Below, in pieces: positions 1 through 8,740 of a DNA stretch of 64,000 nt. How positions within the stretch are numbered: position 1 is the first letter of the stretch; each line of letters opens with the position of its first letter. The position numbers and the translations under genes are program-made. The DNA is taken from positions 371,934 to 435,933 of the forward strand of contig JAEZJM010000021.1 in assembly GCA_023415775.1 (NCBI GenBank). The letters are read 5' to 3'. The stretch comes from Bacillota bacterium (GTDB lineage: Bacteria; Bacillota; Negativicutes; Sporomusales; UBA7701). The notes beneath the pieces are model-generated. The model searched no databases, was not told the origin of the DNA, and saw only the letters and a list, made by a program, of their open reading frames with translations.

Positions 1-939
1 CGCCGTGCCGCCCGGATGCTCGCCGAAGCAGACCGCATCGTCATCACCGCCCACATCCATCCTGACGGGGATTCCCTGGGGTCGATGCTGGCTCTTTATG
101 CCCCGTTGGCCGCCTGCGGCAAAAAGGTGTGGCTGCTCCTCGACGACGAGGTGCCGGCCGTCTACCGCTTCCTGCCCGGCGCCGAGCTCATCCGCCGGCC
201 GGAGGTCGATTTGGAGGCCGACCTGCTTGTCGTTCTCGACGCCAGCGACGCCGACCGCGTGATCGCCGTAGCCGAGGCCGTGAGGGCGAAGACGCTCAAC
301 ATCGACCATCACATCTCGAACACGAAGTTCGCCGATTACTGGTATATCGACAGCCAGGCTGCGGCCACCGGCGAGATAATCCTCGACCTTTTGCACCTGA
401 TGAAGCTGGAGATCACCGCCGACATGGCCGTCAACCTGTTCACGGCCATTGCCACCGACTGCGGCTTTTTCCGCTATGCGAACGCTTCGTCGGCCACGCT
501 CCGCCACGCCGCCGATCTCATCGACTGCGGCGCCCAGCCCCATGTTATTGCCGAGCAGCTTGAGACAAAGCCGCTCGCCAGCATAATGACCCTCCGCAAT
601 GTCCTTGATAGCCTCGAAGTATGTGCCGACGGCCGGATCGCCGCCGTGACGGTGGATATCGACCCGACGGAGAATGCCGCCGAGACGACCGAGGGCTATA
701 TCAACTACCCCCGCAATATCGAAGGGGTGGAAATCGCCGTGATGTTCAAACCGGTCGACGACAGCGCCACAAGGGTCAGTTTCCGTTCGCGCCGCTGCGA
801 CGTGAGCCGCCTGGCCCTGTCCTTCGGCGGCGGCGGCCATGCGCGCGCCGCGGGCTGTACAGTCAGCAGCGGCCTGGCGGACGCGAAGGAGCTGATCTTG
901 CGGGCTGCCGAGCGCCTCCTGGCGGAATCGGGCTTATGA
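1..939 (+). CDS. nrnA: DHH-family oligoribonuclease/PAP phosphatase NrnA (5' end missing)
   Basis: Degrades short RNA oligonucleotides and dephosphorylates 3'-phosphoadenosine phosphate in the cytoplasm (family knowledge). The reading frame is open from base 1, and the first ATG at 16 lies directly before the conserved HIHPDGDSLGS motif. The true start is therefore probably upstream of the window. The DHH motif NIDHHISN lies near residue 97 counted from base 16. The DHHA1 glycine-rich motif GGGGHARAAG lies near residue 275. The stop overlaps the truB start codon, so the two are translationally coupled. An rbfA-nrnA-truB-ribF order is usual in Firmicutes and supports the call. Confidence 0.93.
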   Translation, partial: RRAARMLAEADRIVITAHIHPDGDSLGSMLALYAPLAACGKKVWLLLDDEVPAVYRFLPGAELIRRPEVDLEADLLVVLDASDADRVIAVAEAVRAKTLNIDHHISNTKFADYWYIDSQAAATGEIILDLLHLMKLEITADMAVNLFTAIATDCGFFRYANASSATLRHAADLIDCGAQPHVIAEQLETKPLASIMTLRNVLDSLEVCADGRIAAVTVDIDPTENAAETTEGYINYPRNIEGVEIAVMFKPVDDSATRVSFRSRRCDVSRLALSFGGGGHARAAGCTVSSGLADAKELILRAAERLLAESGL

Positions 940-1814
940 GGACGGGCATCGTCAATGTACTCAAGCCGCCGGGGGTGACGTCGCACGACGTCGTTTCCTA
1001 TGTGCGGCGGGTATATGGTCTTAAAAAGGTCGGCCACGCCGGCACCTTGGATCCGGCGGCGGCCGGCGTTCTGCCTGTTTTTATCGGCCCGGCCACCCGG
1101 CTGATCGAGTTCACCGCCGACGCCGGCAAGGATTATCGCGCCGAACTCACTTTCGGGTATGCAACTGACAGCGGCGACGAATACGGCGAGGTCATCGCCT
1201 CCCGCGCCGGCTTCAGCCTGCCGCCTGCGAGCGAAATCGCCGCCGTACTCGCCTCATTCCTGGGCGAAAGCGAGCAGCTGCCGCCGATGCAATCGGCGAT
1301 CAAGGTAGGCGGCCGCAAGCTTTATGAGCTGGCCCGCGCCGGGATCACGGTGGAGCGGCGGACGCGCACAATCGATATTGCCGCCATTAGCCTCGTCATG
1401 GTCGCCGCGCCGACCATCATCTTCGATGTGACGTGTTCCAAAGGCACATATATCAGGACGCTGTGCGCCGATATCGGCGTGCGGGCCGGTTGCCCGGCCG
1501 TGATGTCGTTTCTCGTTCGGACCAGGGTGGGGGACTTCACCCTGGCGGCTGCGAAATCCTTCGAGGAGATCGCCGCCGACCCCGAAGCGGCTCTGCTGCC
1601 GGGGGATTACGCCGTTAGCCACCTCGCCCGCATTGTCCTCGATGACGACGAAGCCGCCAGGTTCGGACACGGGCAGAGCATCGCCCGTGATATTCCCGCG
1701 GGCGGCGATTTGTTGGCCGTCTACAGCGACGCTAGCGGTTTTCTCGGCATTGCCCGCCGCGATCCCCGGGCGCCGCTCCTGGCGCCTGTCAAAGTACTCG
1801 GCCAGACCCCGTAA
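936..1814 (+). CDS. truB: tRNA pseudouridine(55) synthase TruB
   Basis: Converts U55 of the tRNA T-loop to pseudouridine. The ATG at 936 overlaps the nrnA stop and gives a 292-aa protein starting MRTGIVNVLKPPG, the usual TruB N-terminus. The motif GHAGTLDPAAAGVL contains the catalytic Asp at residue 39. The C-terminal part (about residues 235-290) fits the small PUA-like TruB C-terminal domain. It is followed after 11 nt by ribF, with an AAGGAG site just before the ribF ATG, so nrnA-truB-ribF form one operon. Confidence 0.96.
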   Translation: MRTGIVNVLKPPGVTSHDVVSYVRRVYGLKKVGHAGTLDPAAAGVLPVFIGPATRLIEFTADAGKDYRAELTFGYATDSGDEYGEVIASRAGFSLPPASEIAAVLASFLGESEQLPPMQSAIKVGGRKLYELARAGITVERRTRTIDIAAISLVMVAAPTIIFDVTCSKGTYIRTLCADIGVRAGCPAVMSFLVRTRVGDFTLAAAKSFEEIAADPEAALLPGDYAVSHLARIVLDDDEAARFGHGQSIARDIPAGGDLLAVYSDASGFLGIARRDPRAPLLAPVKVLGQTP

Positions 1815-1825
1815 AGGAGCTTGCT

Positions 1826-2746
1826 ATGGAGGTTTATACCCGGCTGACCGATATCTGCGGACGGTTCGTAAATTCGGCCGTAGCGCTGGGCACCTTCGAC
1901 GGCGTCCACGTCGGCCATCAGCATATCATCCGCACGGCGTCCGCCTGCGCCCGTAAAGCCGGCGGCGCCAGCATCGTTTTCACCTTCAATAACCACCCCC
2001 TGTCGGTTATCGACCCTGATCGCAGCCCGCCGCTGCTCATCACCGCCGCCTACCGCGAGGAACTGATCGCCGCCCTCGGCGTCGACGTGCTGCTGTCGGT
2101 CGCCTTCGACCGCGCGCTCCTCGAGTTGCCGCCCGCCGCCTTCATCGACCTGCTGGTGGACAACCTCCGGCCGTCATGCGTCGTCGTCGGCCCCAACTAC
2201 TCATTCGGGCACCGGGGCGCCGGCACGCCGGAGATGCTGGCCCTCGCAGGCCGCGAGCGCGGTTTCGATGTGCTCGTGCCGCCGGCCGTTGAGATGGGCG
2301 GCACGATCGTGAGCAGCACGCTTATCCGCCAGCTTATCCTCGCCGGCGAGGTCGCCGAGGCTGCGCCGCTGCTGGGTCGCCCGTTCCGCGTCAGCGGCAC
2401 GGTGAACAGGGGAGAGGGGCGAGGCCGCACCCTCGGCTTTCCGACCGCCAACATCACCGCCGCCGCCGGGCAGATCGTGCCGGCCGACGGCGTCTACGCC
2501 ACCGAGGTGCATGTCGACGGCGCCAGCTTCCGCGGCGTGGCCAATATCGGCGCCAACCCTACCTTCAAGGGCAAAGCACGCCATATCGAGGTCCATCTGC
2601 TCGGCTTTACCGGTAATTTGTATGGCCGGACGATCGCGGTCGATTTCCTCGCCTTGCTGCGTGACGAACGCACCTTTGCCGGCGCCGAGGAGCTGAAGGC
2701 CCAGATTGCCCGCGATATCACCGCCGCCGAACAGTATTTCAAATAA
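1826..2746 (+). CDS. ribF: bifunctional riboflavin kinase/FAD synthetase RibF
   Basis: Phosphorylates riboflavin to FMN and adenylates FMN to FAD. The 306-aa length is typical. The N-terminal nucleotidyltransferase domain shows LGTFDGVHVGHQ (about residues 21-32), which contains the HxGH-type motif. The C-terminal flavokinase domain shows RGEGRGRTLGFPTANI (about residues 192-207). It is the last gene of the nrnA-truB-ribF run, and a separate sigma-A-like promoter for rpsO follows its stop. No FMN riboswitch is seen upstream. Confidence 0.96.
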   Translation: MEVYTRLTDICGRFVNSAVALGTFDGVHVGHQHIIRTASACARKAGGASIVFTFNNHPLSVIDPDRSPPLLITAAYREELIAALGVDVLLSVAFDRALLELPPAAFIDLLVDNLRPSCVVVGPNYSFGHRGAGTPEMLALAGRERGFDVLVPPAVEMGGTIVSSTLIRQLILAGEVAEAAPLLGRPFRVSGTVNRGEGRGRTLGFPTANITAAAGQIVPADGVYATEVHVDGASFRGVANIGANPTFKGKARHIEVHLLGFTGNLYGRTIAVDFLALLRDERTFAGAEELKAQIARDITAAEQYFK

Positions 2747-2759
2747 CCCGGCAAGATTG

Positions 2760-2788
2760 TTTACAGCCGAAATTCTTTATGGTAGAAT
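2760..2788 (+). promoter_or_regulatory. sigma-A-type promoter of rpsO
   Basis: A TTTACA -35 box (2760-2765) and a TAGAAT -10 box (2783-2788) are separated by exactly 17 nt, in the gap between ribF and rpsO. The transcript would begin near 2795, just before the hairpin of the rpsO leader. Confidence 0.6.
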
Positions 2789-2799
2789 ATAGAGGATAA

Positions 2800-2832
2800 C
2801 CAGCCTGCCGCATATTATGGCGGCAGAGCTGG
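2800..2832 (+). promoter_or_regulatory. stem-loop in the rpsO leader
   Basis: CCAGCCTGCCGC (2800-2811) pairs with GCGGCAGAGCTGG (2820-2832), with one bulged A. The leader from about 2795 to 2923 is long for one small ribosomal protein gene. S15 commonly binds its own leader, so this may be the autoregulatory site. That role is inference. Confidence 0.45.
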
Positions 2833-2923
2833 GTATAATAATCACCTGAACCATGGCGAGGATTTTCGACTCTCCGACGATTGTCTTGGCCACTGGGGAT
2901 CAGCGAAAAAAGGAGGGAATATC

Positions 2924-3190
2924 GTGCTTACACCGGAACAAAAGCAGCAGCTCATCGAGAAGTATCGCGTCCACGAAAGCGATACCGGTTCGCCTGAGGT
3001 ACAGATCGCCATTCTTACCGAGCGTATCAACTACCTCACCGGGCACCTCAAGGAGCACAAGAAAGACCATCACTCTCGTCGTGGTCTTCTGAAAATGGTC
3101 GGTCAGCGCCGGGGGCTTCTCAACTACCTGCGCGACAACGACATTGCTCGCTACCGCATTATCCTCGAAAAACTCAACCTCAGAAAATAA
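2924..3190 (+). CDS. rpsO: 30S ribosomal protein S15
   Basis: Binds 16S rRNA and bridges to the 50S subunit. The 88-aa length and sequence are typical: the start LTPEQKQQLIEKYR, then HESDTGSPEVQIA, HKKDHHSRRGLL and the basic GQRRGLLNYL segment. The start is GTG at 2924, preceded by a strong AGGAGG at 5-nt spacing. A rho-independent terminator follows directly, and pnp is next, the classical rpsO-pnp order. Confidence 0.98.
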   Translation: MLTPEQKQQLIEKYRVHESDTGSPEVQIAILTERINYLTGHLKEHKKDHHSRRGLLKMVGQRRGLLNYLRDNDIARYRIILEKLNLRK

Positions 3191-3194
3191 CGGA

Positions 3195-3219
3195 AAGCGG
3201 GGAGACCCCCCGCTTTTTT
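3195..3219 (+). terminator. rho-independent terminator after rpsO
   Basis: A GCGGGG/CCCCGC stem with a short loop is followed by a run of six T. It lies 5 nt after the rpsO stop. Confidence 0.85.
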
Positions 3220-3329
3220 GTTGTTCCCTCAGGGTTAGCCGCCTGGAAAAAAGGGAATAATACAAAAAATGTCGAAGAGTTAACCTTTGGAAAAAGAAGA
3301 ATAGGGGATTTAGAGGAGGAAAACCGAAT

Positions 3330-5429
3330 ATGCACACATTCCAAATGCAGCTTGGCGGCCGGCCGCTTATCATTGAGACCGGTAAGATGGCCAAGCAGGC
3401 GAGCGGTTCGGTGCTGGTCCGTTATGGCGACACCGTGGTGCTCGCCGCCGCAACAGCTTCGGCAACACCGCGCGAAGGTATCGATTTTTTCCCGCTGACT
3501 GTCGACTATGAAGAGCGCATGTATGCTGTCGGCAAGATTCCCGGCGGCTTCATCAAGCGCGAAGGCCGCCCCAGCGAAGCGGCCATTCTGGCAGGCCGCC
3601 TCACCGACCGTACTATCCGGCCGCTGTTCGACGAGAGCTTCCGCAACGATGTTCATGTCGTGACCACCGTTCTGTCGGTGGACCATGACAATCCGCCCGA
3701 TATGCCGGCGATGATCGGCGCTTCCTGCGCTCTCGCCATTTCGGATATTCCGTTCGACGGACCGATCGCCGGTGTAAGGGTCGGCCTTGTCGACGGGCAG
3801 TTCGTCATTAACCCTTCGGTCAAGGAACAGGAGAAAAGCGACCTTAACCTGATCGTTGCCGGCACCAAAGATGCTGTCATGATGGTCGAAGCCGGCGCGA
3901 ACGAAGTGCCCGAGTCGGTCATTCTCGACGCCATCATGCACGGCCACGGCGTTATCCGTGAGATCGTAGCCCTCCAGGAGGATATGGTCAGCCAGCTCGG
4001 CAAAGCCAAGCGCGAACTGAAGCGCTACGAAGTGCCGTCCGAAATCGAGGCGGCGGTGCGCGCTTTTGTCACCGACGACCTGAAAACGGCGGTCGCCAAC
4101 GCTGACAAGCATAGCCGCGACGAAGCGACCAAAAAGGTCAAGGACGAAGCGATTGCTCACTTCAAGGGAATCTTCCCCGACAACCCCAAGGAAGTTTCCT
4201 ATATGATCGGCAAAGTCCTCAAGGAAATCGTCCGCAAGATGATTACCGTCGATAAAATCCGTCCCGACGGCCGCAAGCTGGACGAGGTGCGGCCGATAAC
4301 CTGCGAGGTCGGCCTGCTGCCCCGCACCCACGGGTCGGGGCTGTTCACCCGCGGCCAGACCCAGATCCTGACTGTCGTCACCCTCGGGACGCTGAGCGAA
4401 GACCAGCTCCTCGACGGCCTCGGCGTGGAGGACCACAAGCGTTATATCCATCACTATAATTTCCCGCCGTTCAGCGTCGGCGAAACAAAGCCGATGCGCG
4501 GCCCCGGCCGTCGCGAGATCGGCCACGGCGCACTGGCCGAAAGGGCCCTGTTGCCGATGATCCCGTCCGAAGCCGAGTTCCCGTATACCCTTCGCCTGGT
4601 GTCTGAGGCGATCGAATCCAACGGCTCGACGTCGATGGGCAGCGTGTGCGGCAGCACCCTGTCGCTGATGGACGCCGGCGTGCCCATCAAGGCGCCGGTT
4701 TCCGGCGTAGCTATGGGTCTGGTGAAGGACGGCGAGAATTTCACGATCCTCACCGATATCCAGGGGCTCGAAGATGCCCTCGGCGATATGGACTTCAAGG
4801 TGGCCGGGACGGAAAAAGGCGTCACTGCCATCCAGATGGACATCAAAATCGCCGGCATCAACCGCGCCATCCTGGATAGCGCCCTCGAACAGGCGCACCG
4901 CGGCCGCATGCACATCCTCGGCAAAATGCTGGCCGCCATCGACAAGCCGCGCCCCGAGATGTCACCGTACGCGCCGCGGATTATCACGCTGCAGATCGAC
5001 CCCGACAAGATCCGCGACGTCATCGGCCCAGGCGGCAAGATTATCAAGAAGATCATCGAGGAGACGGGTGTAACCATCGATATCGAAGACGACGGCAAAG
5101 TGTACATCGCCGCCGTCGACCAGGAGGCTTCCAAGAAAGCGGTGAAGATCATCGAGACGCTCGTCCGCGACGTGGAAGTGGGCGCCAGCTATCTCGGCAA
5201 GGTCACCCGCCTGATGAACTTCGGCGCGTTCGTCGAGATCCTCCCCGGCAAGGAAGGCCTCGTCCATATATCCCAGCTGGCCCTTGAGCGGGTCGCCAAG
5301 GTCGAGGATGTCGTCAAAATCGGTGACGAAATTCTCGTCAAGGTCACGGAGATCGACCGCCAAGGCCGCATCAACCTGTCGCGCAAGGATCTGCTCAGGA
5401 GCGAAGCGGCGAAAACCAGGGAAGAGTAA
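3330..5429 (+). CDS. pnp: polyribonucleotide nucleotidyltransferase (PNPase)
   Basis: A phosphorolytic 3'-5' exoribonuclease involved in mRNA decay. The protein is 699 aa with two RNase PH domains (about 1-230 and 305-540) and a linking helical domain. A KH domain follows (DVIGPGGKIIKKIIEETG, about 566-585), then a C-terminal S1 domain (about 620-690) including FGAFVEILPGKEGLVHISQL. The start ATG has an AGGAGG site at 3316-3321. A strong terminator follows the gene. Confidence 0.98.
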   Translation: MHTFQMQLGGRPLIIETGKMAKQASGSVLVRYGDTVVLAAATASATPREGIDFFPLTVDYEERMYAVGKIPGGFIKREGRPSEAAILAGRLTDRTIRPLFDESFRNDVHVVTTVLSVDHDNPPDMPAMIGASCALAISDIPFDGPIAGVRVGLVDGQFVINPSVKEQEKSDLNLIVAGTKDAVMMVEAGANEVPESVILDAIMHGHGVIREIVALQEDMVSQLGKAKRELKRYEVPSEIEAAVRAFVTDDLKTAVANADKHSRDEATKKVKDEAIAHFKGIFPDNPKEVSYMIGKVLKEIVRKMITVDKIRPDGRKLDEVRPITCEVGLLPRTHGSGLFTRGQTQILTVVTLGTLSEDQLLDGLGVEDHKRYIHHYNFPPFSVGETKPMRGPGRREIGHGALAERALLPMIPSEAEFPYTLRLVSEAIESNGSTSMGSVCGSTLSLMDAGVPIKAPVSGVAMGLVKDGENFTILTDIQGLEDALGDMDFKVAGTEKGVTAIQMDIKIAGINRAILDSALEQAHRGRMHILGKMLAAIDKPRPEMSPYAPRIITLQIDPDKIRDVIGPGGKIIKKIIEETGVTIDIEDDGKVYIAAVDQEASKKAVKIIETLVRDVEVGASYLGKVTRLMNFGAFVEILPGKEGLVHISQLALERVAKVEDVVKIGDEILVKVTEIDRQGRINLSRKDLLRSEAAKTREE

Positions 5430-5443
5430 CGTATATAACGCAG

Positions 5444-5483
5444 ACCGCCCCTGCCGGCAAGACCGGCGGGGCGGTTTTTTTTC
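5444..5483 (+). terminator. rho-independent terminator after pnp
   Basis: A 14-bp GC-rich stem (ACCGCCCCTGCCGG with its complement) is followed by eight T, 14 nt after the pnp stop. Confidence 0.9.
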
Positions 5484-5543
5484 ATGAAACCGGCGGCAGG
5501 TTAATAGATTGTAACAGAAGCGGGGAGGAGGGCGACTGATCTG

Positions 5544-6251
5544 ATGCGACTTTTTTTTGCGGGCCGCGTGCCACGCTGGTATCTCGGCTTCGCCGCCGGC
5601 TTTTTTATCCTGGCCGGCCTGCTGCCAGGGCTCGCCGGGCTAATCGCGGCCGAGAGAAACGCACCGCGGCCGATTTATAACGGTCATCCCGGCAGGCAGC
5701 AGGTCGCTCTGGCCTGCAATATCTTCTGGGGCGAAGAGTATCTGCCGGCGATGCTCGACACGCTCGACCGGGCGGGCGTGAAGGCGACCTTCTTTATCGG
5801 CGGCAGCTGGGCGAAACGCCATCCCGACCTGGTGCGGGAGCTGGCGGCACGCGGCCACGAGCTAGGCAATCACAGCTACAGCCACCCGCACCCCAACACG
5901 CTCGGCATTGCCCAGAACCAGGATCAGATTCTGCGCACCGAAAAGCTGGTGGAGGAGCTTACGGGGGTGAAAACGACGCTATATGCGCCGCCGTACGGCG
6001 AGTTCAACGCCGCCGTGCTGACAGCCGCGGCCGAGTTGGGCTATACGACAATCCTGTGGAGCGTGGACACCGTCGACTGGAAACGGCCGCCTGCCGAGAC
6101 CATTCTGAACCGGGTGCTGGGCAAAGTCCATAATGGAGCCATCATTCTGATGCATCCCACCGAACCGACTGCCCAGGCCCTGCCTGAGCTGATATTTCGC
6201 CTGCAGGGGAGAGGGTATACGATTAAGCCCGTTTCTGATATAATGAACTAG
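5544..6251 (+). CDS. YlxY-type polysaccharide deacetylase-like sporulation protein
   Basis: A NodB-fold polysaccharide deacetylase-like protein of 235 aa with an N-terminal signal anchor (about residues 10-32). The first NodB motif, normally TFDD, reads ACNIFWGEEY, so the metal-binding Asp is Asn. The YlxY branch is recalled to share this change, so it is a family trait and not damage. The second motif HSYSHPHP and a late catalytic-site region LMHP are present. The gene lies directly after pnp, as ylxY does in B. subtilis, and before an M16 peptidase gene. An envelope or spore-cortex role is inferred; deacetylase activity is uncertain. Confidence 0.82.
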   Translation: MRLFFAGRVPRWYLGFAAGFFILAGLLPGLAGLIAAERNAPRPIYNGHPGRQQVALACNIFWGEEYLPAMLDTLDRAGVKATFFIGGSWAKRHPDLVRELAARGHELGNHSYSHPHPNTLGIAQNQDQILRTEKLVEELTGVKTTLYAPPYGEFNAAVLTAAAELGYTTILWSVDTVDWKRPPAETILNRVLGKVHNGAIILMHPTEPTAQALPELIFRLQGRGYTIKPVSDIMN

Positions 6252-6469
6252 GCATACACGACAAACAAACGCCTATTTCCACAGACCGCTGATAGCAGGG
6301 GTTTGCCCACTGTGCGGTCTGGCGTTGCTGGGGACGTATATACGATTACCGGTTATTGTTATTGATTAGGGGCTCTAATTTGTGTTACTATGTTAACATA
6401 ACAAGTGGCTATCTGACGGTTATAGCTGCCAGGTAGCCACTTTTAATTGTCGTAAGGGGAGGTAGCGAG
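6252..6469 (+). promoter_or_regulatory. structured leader region before the GH18 gene
   Basis: This 218-nt gap holds two stem-loops. In the first, AACGC and CAGACCGC (6269-6289) pair with GCGGTCTG and GCGTT (6314-6326). In the second, AAGTGGCTA (6403-6411) pairs with TAGCCACTT (6434-6442) and is followed by TTAATTGT. A possible promoter is TTATTG (6353) with TAATTT (6376) at 17-nt spacing. The second hairpin ends 28 nt before the GH18 ATG and looks like a weak terminator that transcription must cross. Confidence 0.4.
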
Positions 6470-7678
6470 ATGATTAAGTACAAGCAGTATATCGCCTTGA
6501 TTACCCTTGTCGTCGTGTTCGCCGCCGCCCTTGCGCCGGCGGCGCCGGCTCAGGCGTTTTCGCTGAGCGATCTCACCGGCCAGACCACCGGCTCTGATAA
6601 GTCGTCCAGCAACGGGATTTTCAACATCTTGCTGGGGTTGCTCCTCGGCAACCTGTTTGGCAATATCTTCGGCTCCGATACGGCTACGGGGGACAAGCCC
6701 GGCCTGCCGGGGACGCTGACAGGCGGCAAGGAGATGATGGGCTTTTACGCCGAGTGGTGGCCGACAGACACGTCGTCCTACACCGCGCTGGCCAAGAACA
6801 TCGACACGATCAGGACGATCATCCCTTTCTGGGGAACGATCGAGGAGAACGGCGCGCTCACCGACCGCGGCGGCAATGATCATGCTGCGGTGGTGAAGTA
6901 CGCCCACGCCAGTAATACCAAAGTTCTGCTGCTGGTCAACAATGCCAAGCAGACGGGCGCGTCCGTGCCCGTGCACACGGTGCTGTCCACCCCTGCGCTG
7001 CGCAAAACGGCTATCGACAACCTTGAGGCCTATATCAAGAAGTATAAGCTCGACGGTGTCAACATCGACTTCGAGATGGTGCCGGCCGGCGACCGCAACT
7101 ACCTGACGGCATTCATGAAGGAGCTGTATGGCCGCCTGAAGCCCCAGGGCTATATCGTGTCGATCGACGTTTTCCCGAAAACGGACGAGAACAACTATGT
7201 CGCGGCGGCTTACGATTACGGCCAGCTGGCCCTGTACGCCGACCGCATCGTGATTATGGCGTACGATAACCACGGTGTTTGGAGCGGCCCGGGTCCGATA
7301 GCGGATATCAATTGGGTGGAGAACAGCCTGAAGTACGCGCTCAAGTTCATTCCCAAGAACAAGCTGTACCTCGGTGTGGCCGGTTATGGCTACGACTGGT
7401 CGAGCAAAGGGGTGGAAAGCCTCGAGTACGCGCCGATCATGAATCTGGCCGAAAAACACGGCGCGGCGGTGAAGTGGGACGAGGCTGCGAAGTCGCCGTA
7501 CTTCAGCTACACGGCGGCCGACGGCGTCAGCCACACCGTCTGGTTCGAGAACAGCAGAAGCGCCGCGTACAAGCTGGATCTCGTGAAGAAGTACGACATC
7601 GCCGGCGCGGCCCTGTGGAAGCTCGGCGAGGAGGATCCTGCGCTCTGGCGGGCGGTCAAGGAAAGGTTCGGCCCGTAA
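6470..7678 (+). CDS. exported glycoside hydrolase family 18 protein
   Basis: Predicted to cleave N-acetylglucosamine-containing glycan, probably peptidoglycan, outside the membrane. The 402-aa protein starts with a signal peptide (about 1-30, ending APAQA). A low-complexity glycine/leucine-rich stretch follows (about 40-80). The catalytic domain contains LDGVNIDFEM, in which the Glu is the expected proton donor. The Asn in place of the usual first Asp resembles the YaaH/SleL-type branch. No LysM domain is visible, unlike many spore SleL proteins. An amidase gene follows 33 nt later with a shared style of leader, suggesting a cell-wall hydrolase pair. Confidence 0.85.
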   Translation: MIKYKQYIALITLVVVFAAALAPAAPAQAFSLSDLTGQTTGSDKSSSNGIFNILLGLLLGNLFGNIFGSDTATGDKPGLPGTLTGGKEMMGFYAEWWPTDTSSYTALAKNIDTIRTIIPFWGTIEENGALTDRGGNDHAAVVKYAHASNTKVLLLVNNAKQTGASVPVHTVLSTPALRKTAIDNLEAYIKKYKLDGVNIDFEMVPAGDRNYLTAFMKELYGRLKPQGYIVSIDVFPKTDENNYVAAAYDYGQLALYADRIVIMAYDNHGVWSGPGPIADINWVENSLKYALKFIPKNKLYLGVAGYGYDWSSKGVESLEYAPIMNLAEKHGAAVKWDEAAKSPYFSYTAADGVSHTVWFENSRSAAYKLDLVKKYDIAGAALWKLGEEDPALWRAVKERFGP

Positions 7679-7711
7679 GAGGGGCAACAACAATAGTACA
7701 GGAGGTCCACA

Positions 7712-8584
7712 GTGTATAATAAGAAGCGCCATAAGCTGCTGTCATGGGTTCTGTTGCTGGCTTTCGTGCTGACCATCCTCGCCCCGCTGTCCGTCTCCCA
7801 GGCGGCCGGCGTGGGCGACGTCCTCGGCGCGCTTGCCGCTCCGACGGCGCCAACATCTGACGGCGGCGGCATATTGAACACGCTGTTCAGCTTCCTGTTC
7901 GACAAAATCCTTGGTCCCATTCTCAATATTTTCGGCGGCGGCTCGACTTCGACCGGCGCCCCGCCGGTTAAGCTGCCGCCGTCCTCATCGGGGGGCGGGC
8001 CGGTCATCGACAGCGGCGTGCTGCGCGGCAAGGTGATCGTTGTCGACCCAGGCCACGGCGGCAGCAATCCGGGCGCGGTTTCAAGCGGCAGCCGCGAAAG
8101 CGACAATAACCTGGCCGTCAGCCTCAAGCTGCGCGACAGGCTGCGCCAGGCCGGCGCCAAGGTGGTCATGACCAGGGAATCCGACCGCACAGTAGCGCAG
8201 GCCGGCAGCTCGCTCGGCCAGGAACTGCAGGCAAGGGTGGATATCGCCGAACAGAATAACGCCGATATGTTCGTGAGCATCCATTCCAACTCCAACCCCG
8301 ATCCTTCAATAGCGGGCGCGATGACCTTCTTCCCCAGCGGCAAGTCATCCAAGCTGGCCCTGGAGGTCCAGAGCGGCATTATCCGCGAGACGGCTTCCGT
8401 CGACAAAGGGACGCAGCCGGCCACATTCTATGTGCTGCGCAATACGACGATGCCCAGCATTTTGGTGGAGATGGGCTTCGTGACCAACGCCGCCGAGGCG
8501 GCGAAGCTCCAGAACGACGCTTACCGCAATCGCATCGCCCAGGGTGTGTTCACGGGGATCGTGAAATACTTCCAGGTCAACTGA
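7712..8584 (+). CDS. exported N-acetylmuramoyl-L-alanine amidase (Amidase_3)
   Basis: A zinc amidase that cuts the MurNAc-L-Ala bond of peptidoglycan. Start GTG at 7712 follows an AGGAGG site at 6-nt spacing. The 290-aa protein has a signal peptide (about 1-31) and a glycine/serine/proline-rich linker (about 45-100). The catalytic domain has zinc-ligand motifs VDPGHGG, VSIHSN and LVEMGFVTN. It is probably co-transcribed with the GH18 gene, and a terminator follows. Confidence 0.93.
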   Translation: MYNKKRHKLLSWVLLLAFVLTILAPLSVSQAAGVGDVLGALAAPTAPTSDGGGILNTLFSFLFDKILGPILNIFGGGSTSTGAPPVKLPPSSSGGGPVIDSGVLRGKVIVVDPGHGGSNPGAVSSGSRESDNNLAVSLKLRDRLRQAGAKVVMTRESDRTVAQAGSSLGQELQARVDIAEQNNADMFVSIHSNSNPDPSIAGAMTFFPSGKSSKLALEVQSGIIRETASVDKGTQPATFYVLRNTTMPSILVEMGFVTNAAEAAKLQNDAYRNRIAQGVFTGIVKYFQVN

Positions 8585-8587
8585 CGA

Positions 8588-8620
8588 AAAACGCCGCCGC
8601 AAATTGCGGGGGCGTTTTTC
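8588..8620 (+). terminator. rho-independent terminator after the amidase
   Basis: A GC-rich stem (AACGCCGCCGC with an imperfect complement) is followed by a T run, a few bases after the amidase stop. Confidence 0.8.
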
Positions 8621-8740
8621 TTGGCGCAGACCGGTTTTTATTTATACGACAAAGTTATAATAATTAATGGCCAAAAGCAGGATTTGCGACGCAGCGAGCG
8701 AATATAAGGATAGCTTATAGCCAGGATAAAGGAGTATTCT

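Noticed and set aside
3180..4913. 577-aa open frame on the minus strand opposite pnp
   Set aside because: It is antisense to pnp, has a His/Asp/Arg-rich composition typical of GC-rich reverse frames, and has no ribosome site or known domain.
5544..6251. Inactivated deacetylase because the first NodB Asp is Asn
   Set aside because: The YlxY branch is recalled to carry Asn at this place, so it is not a local mutation.
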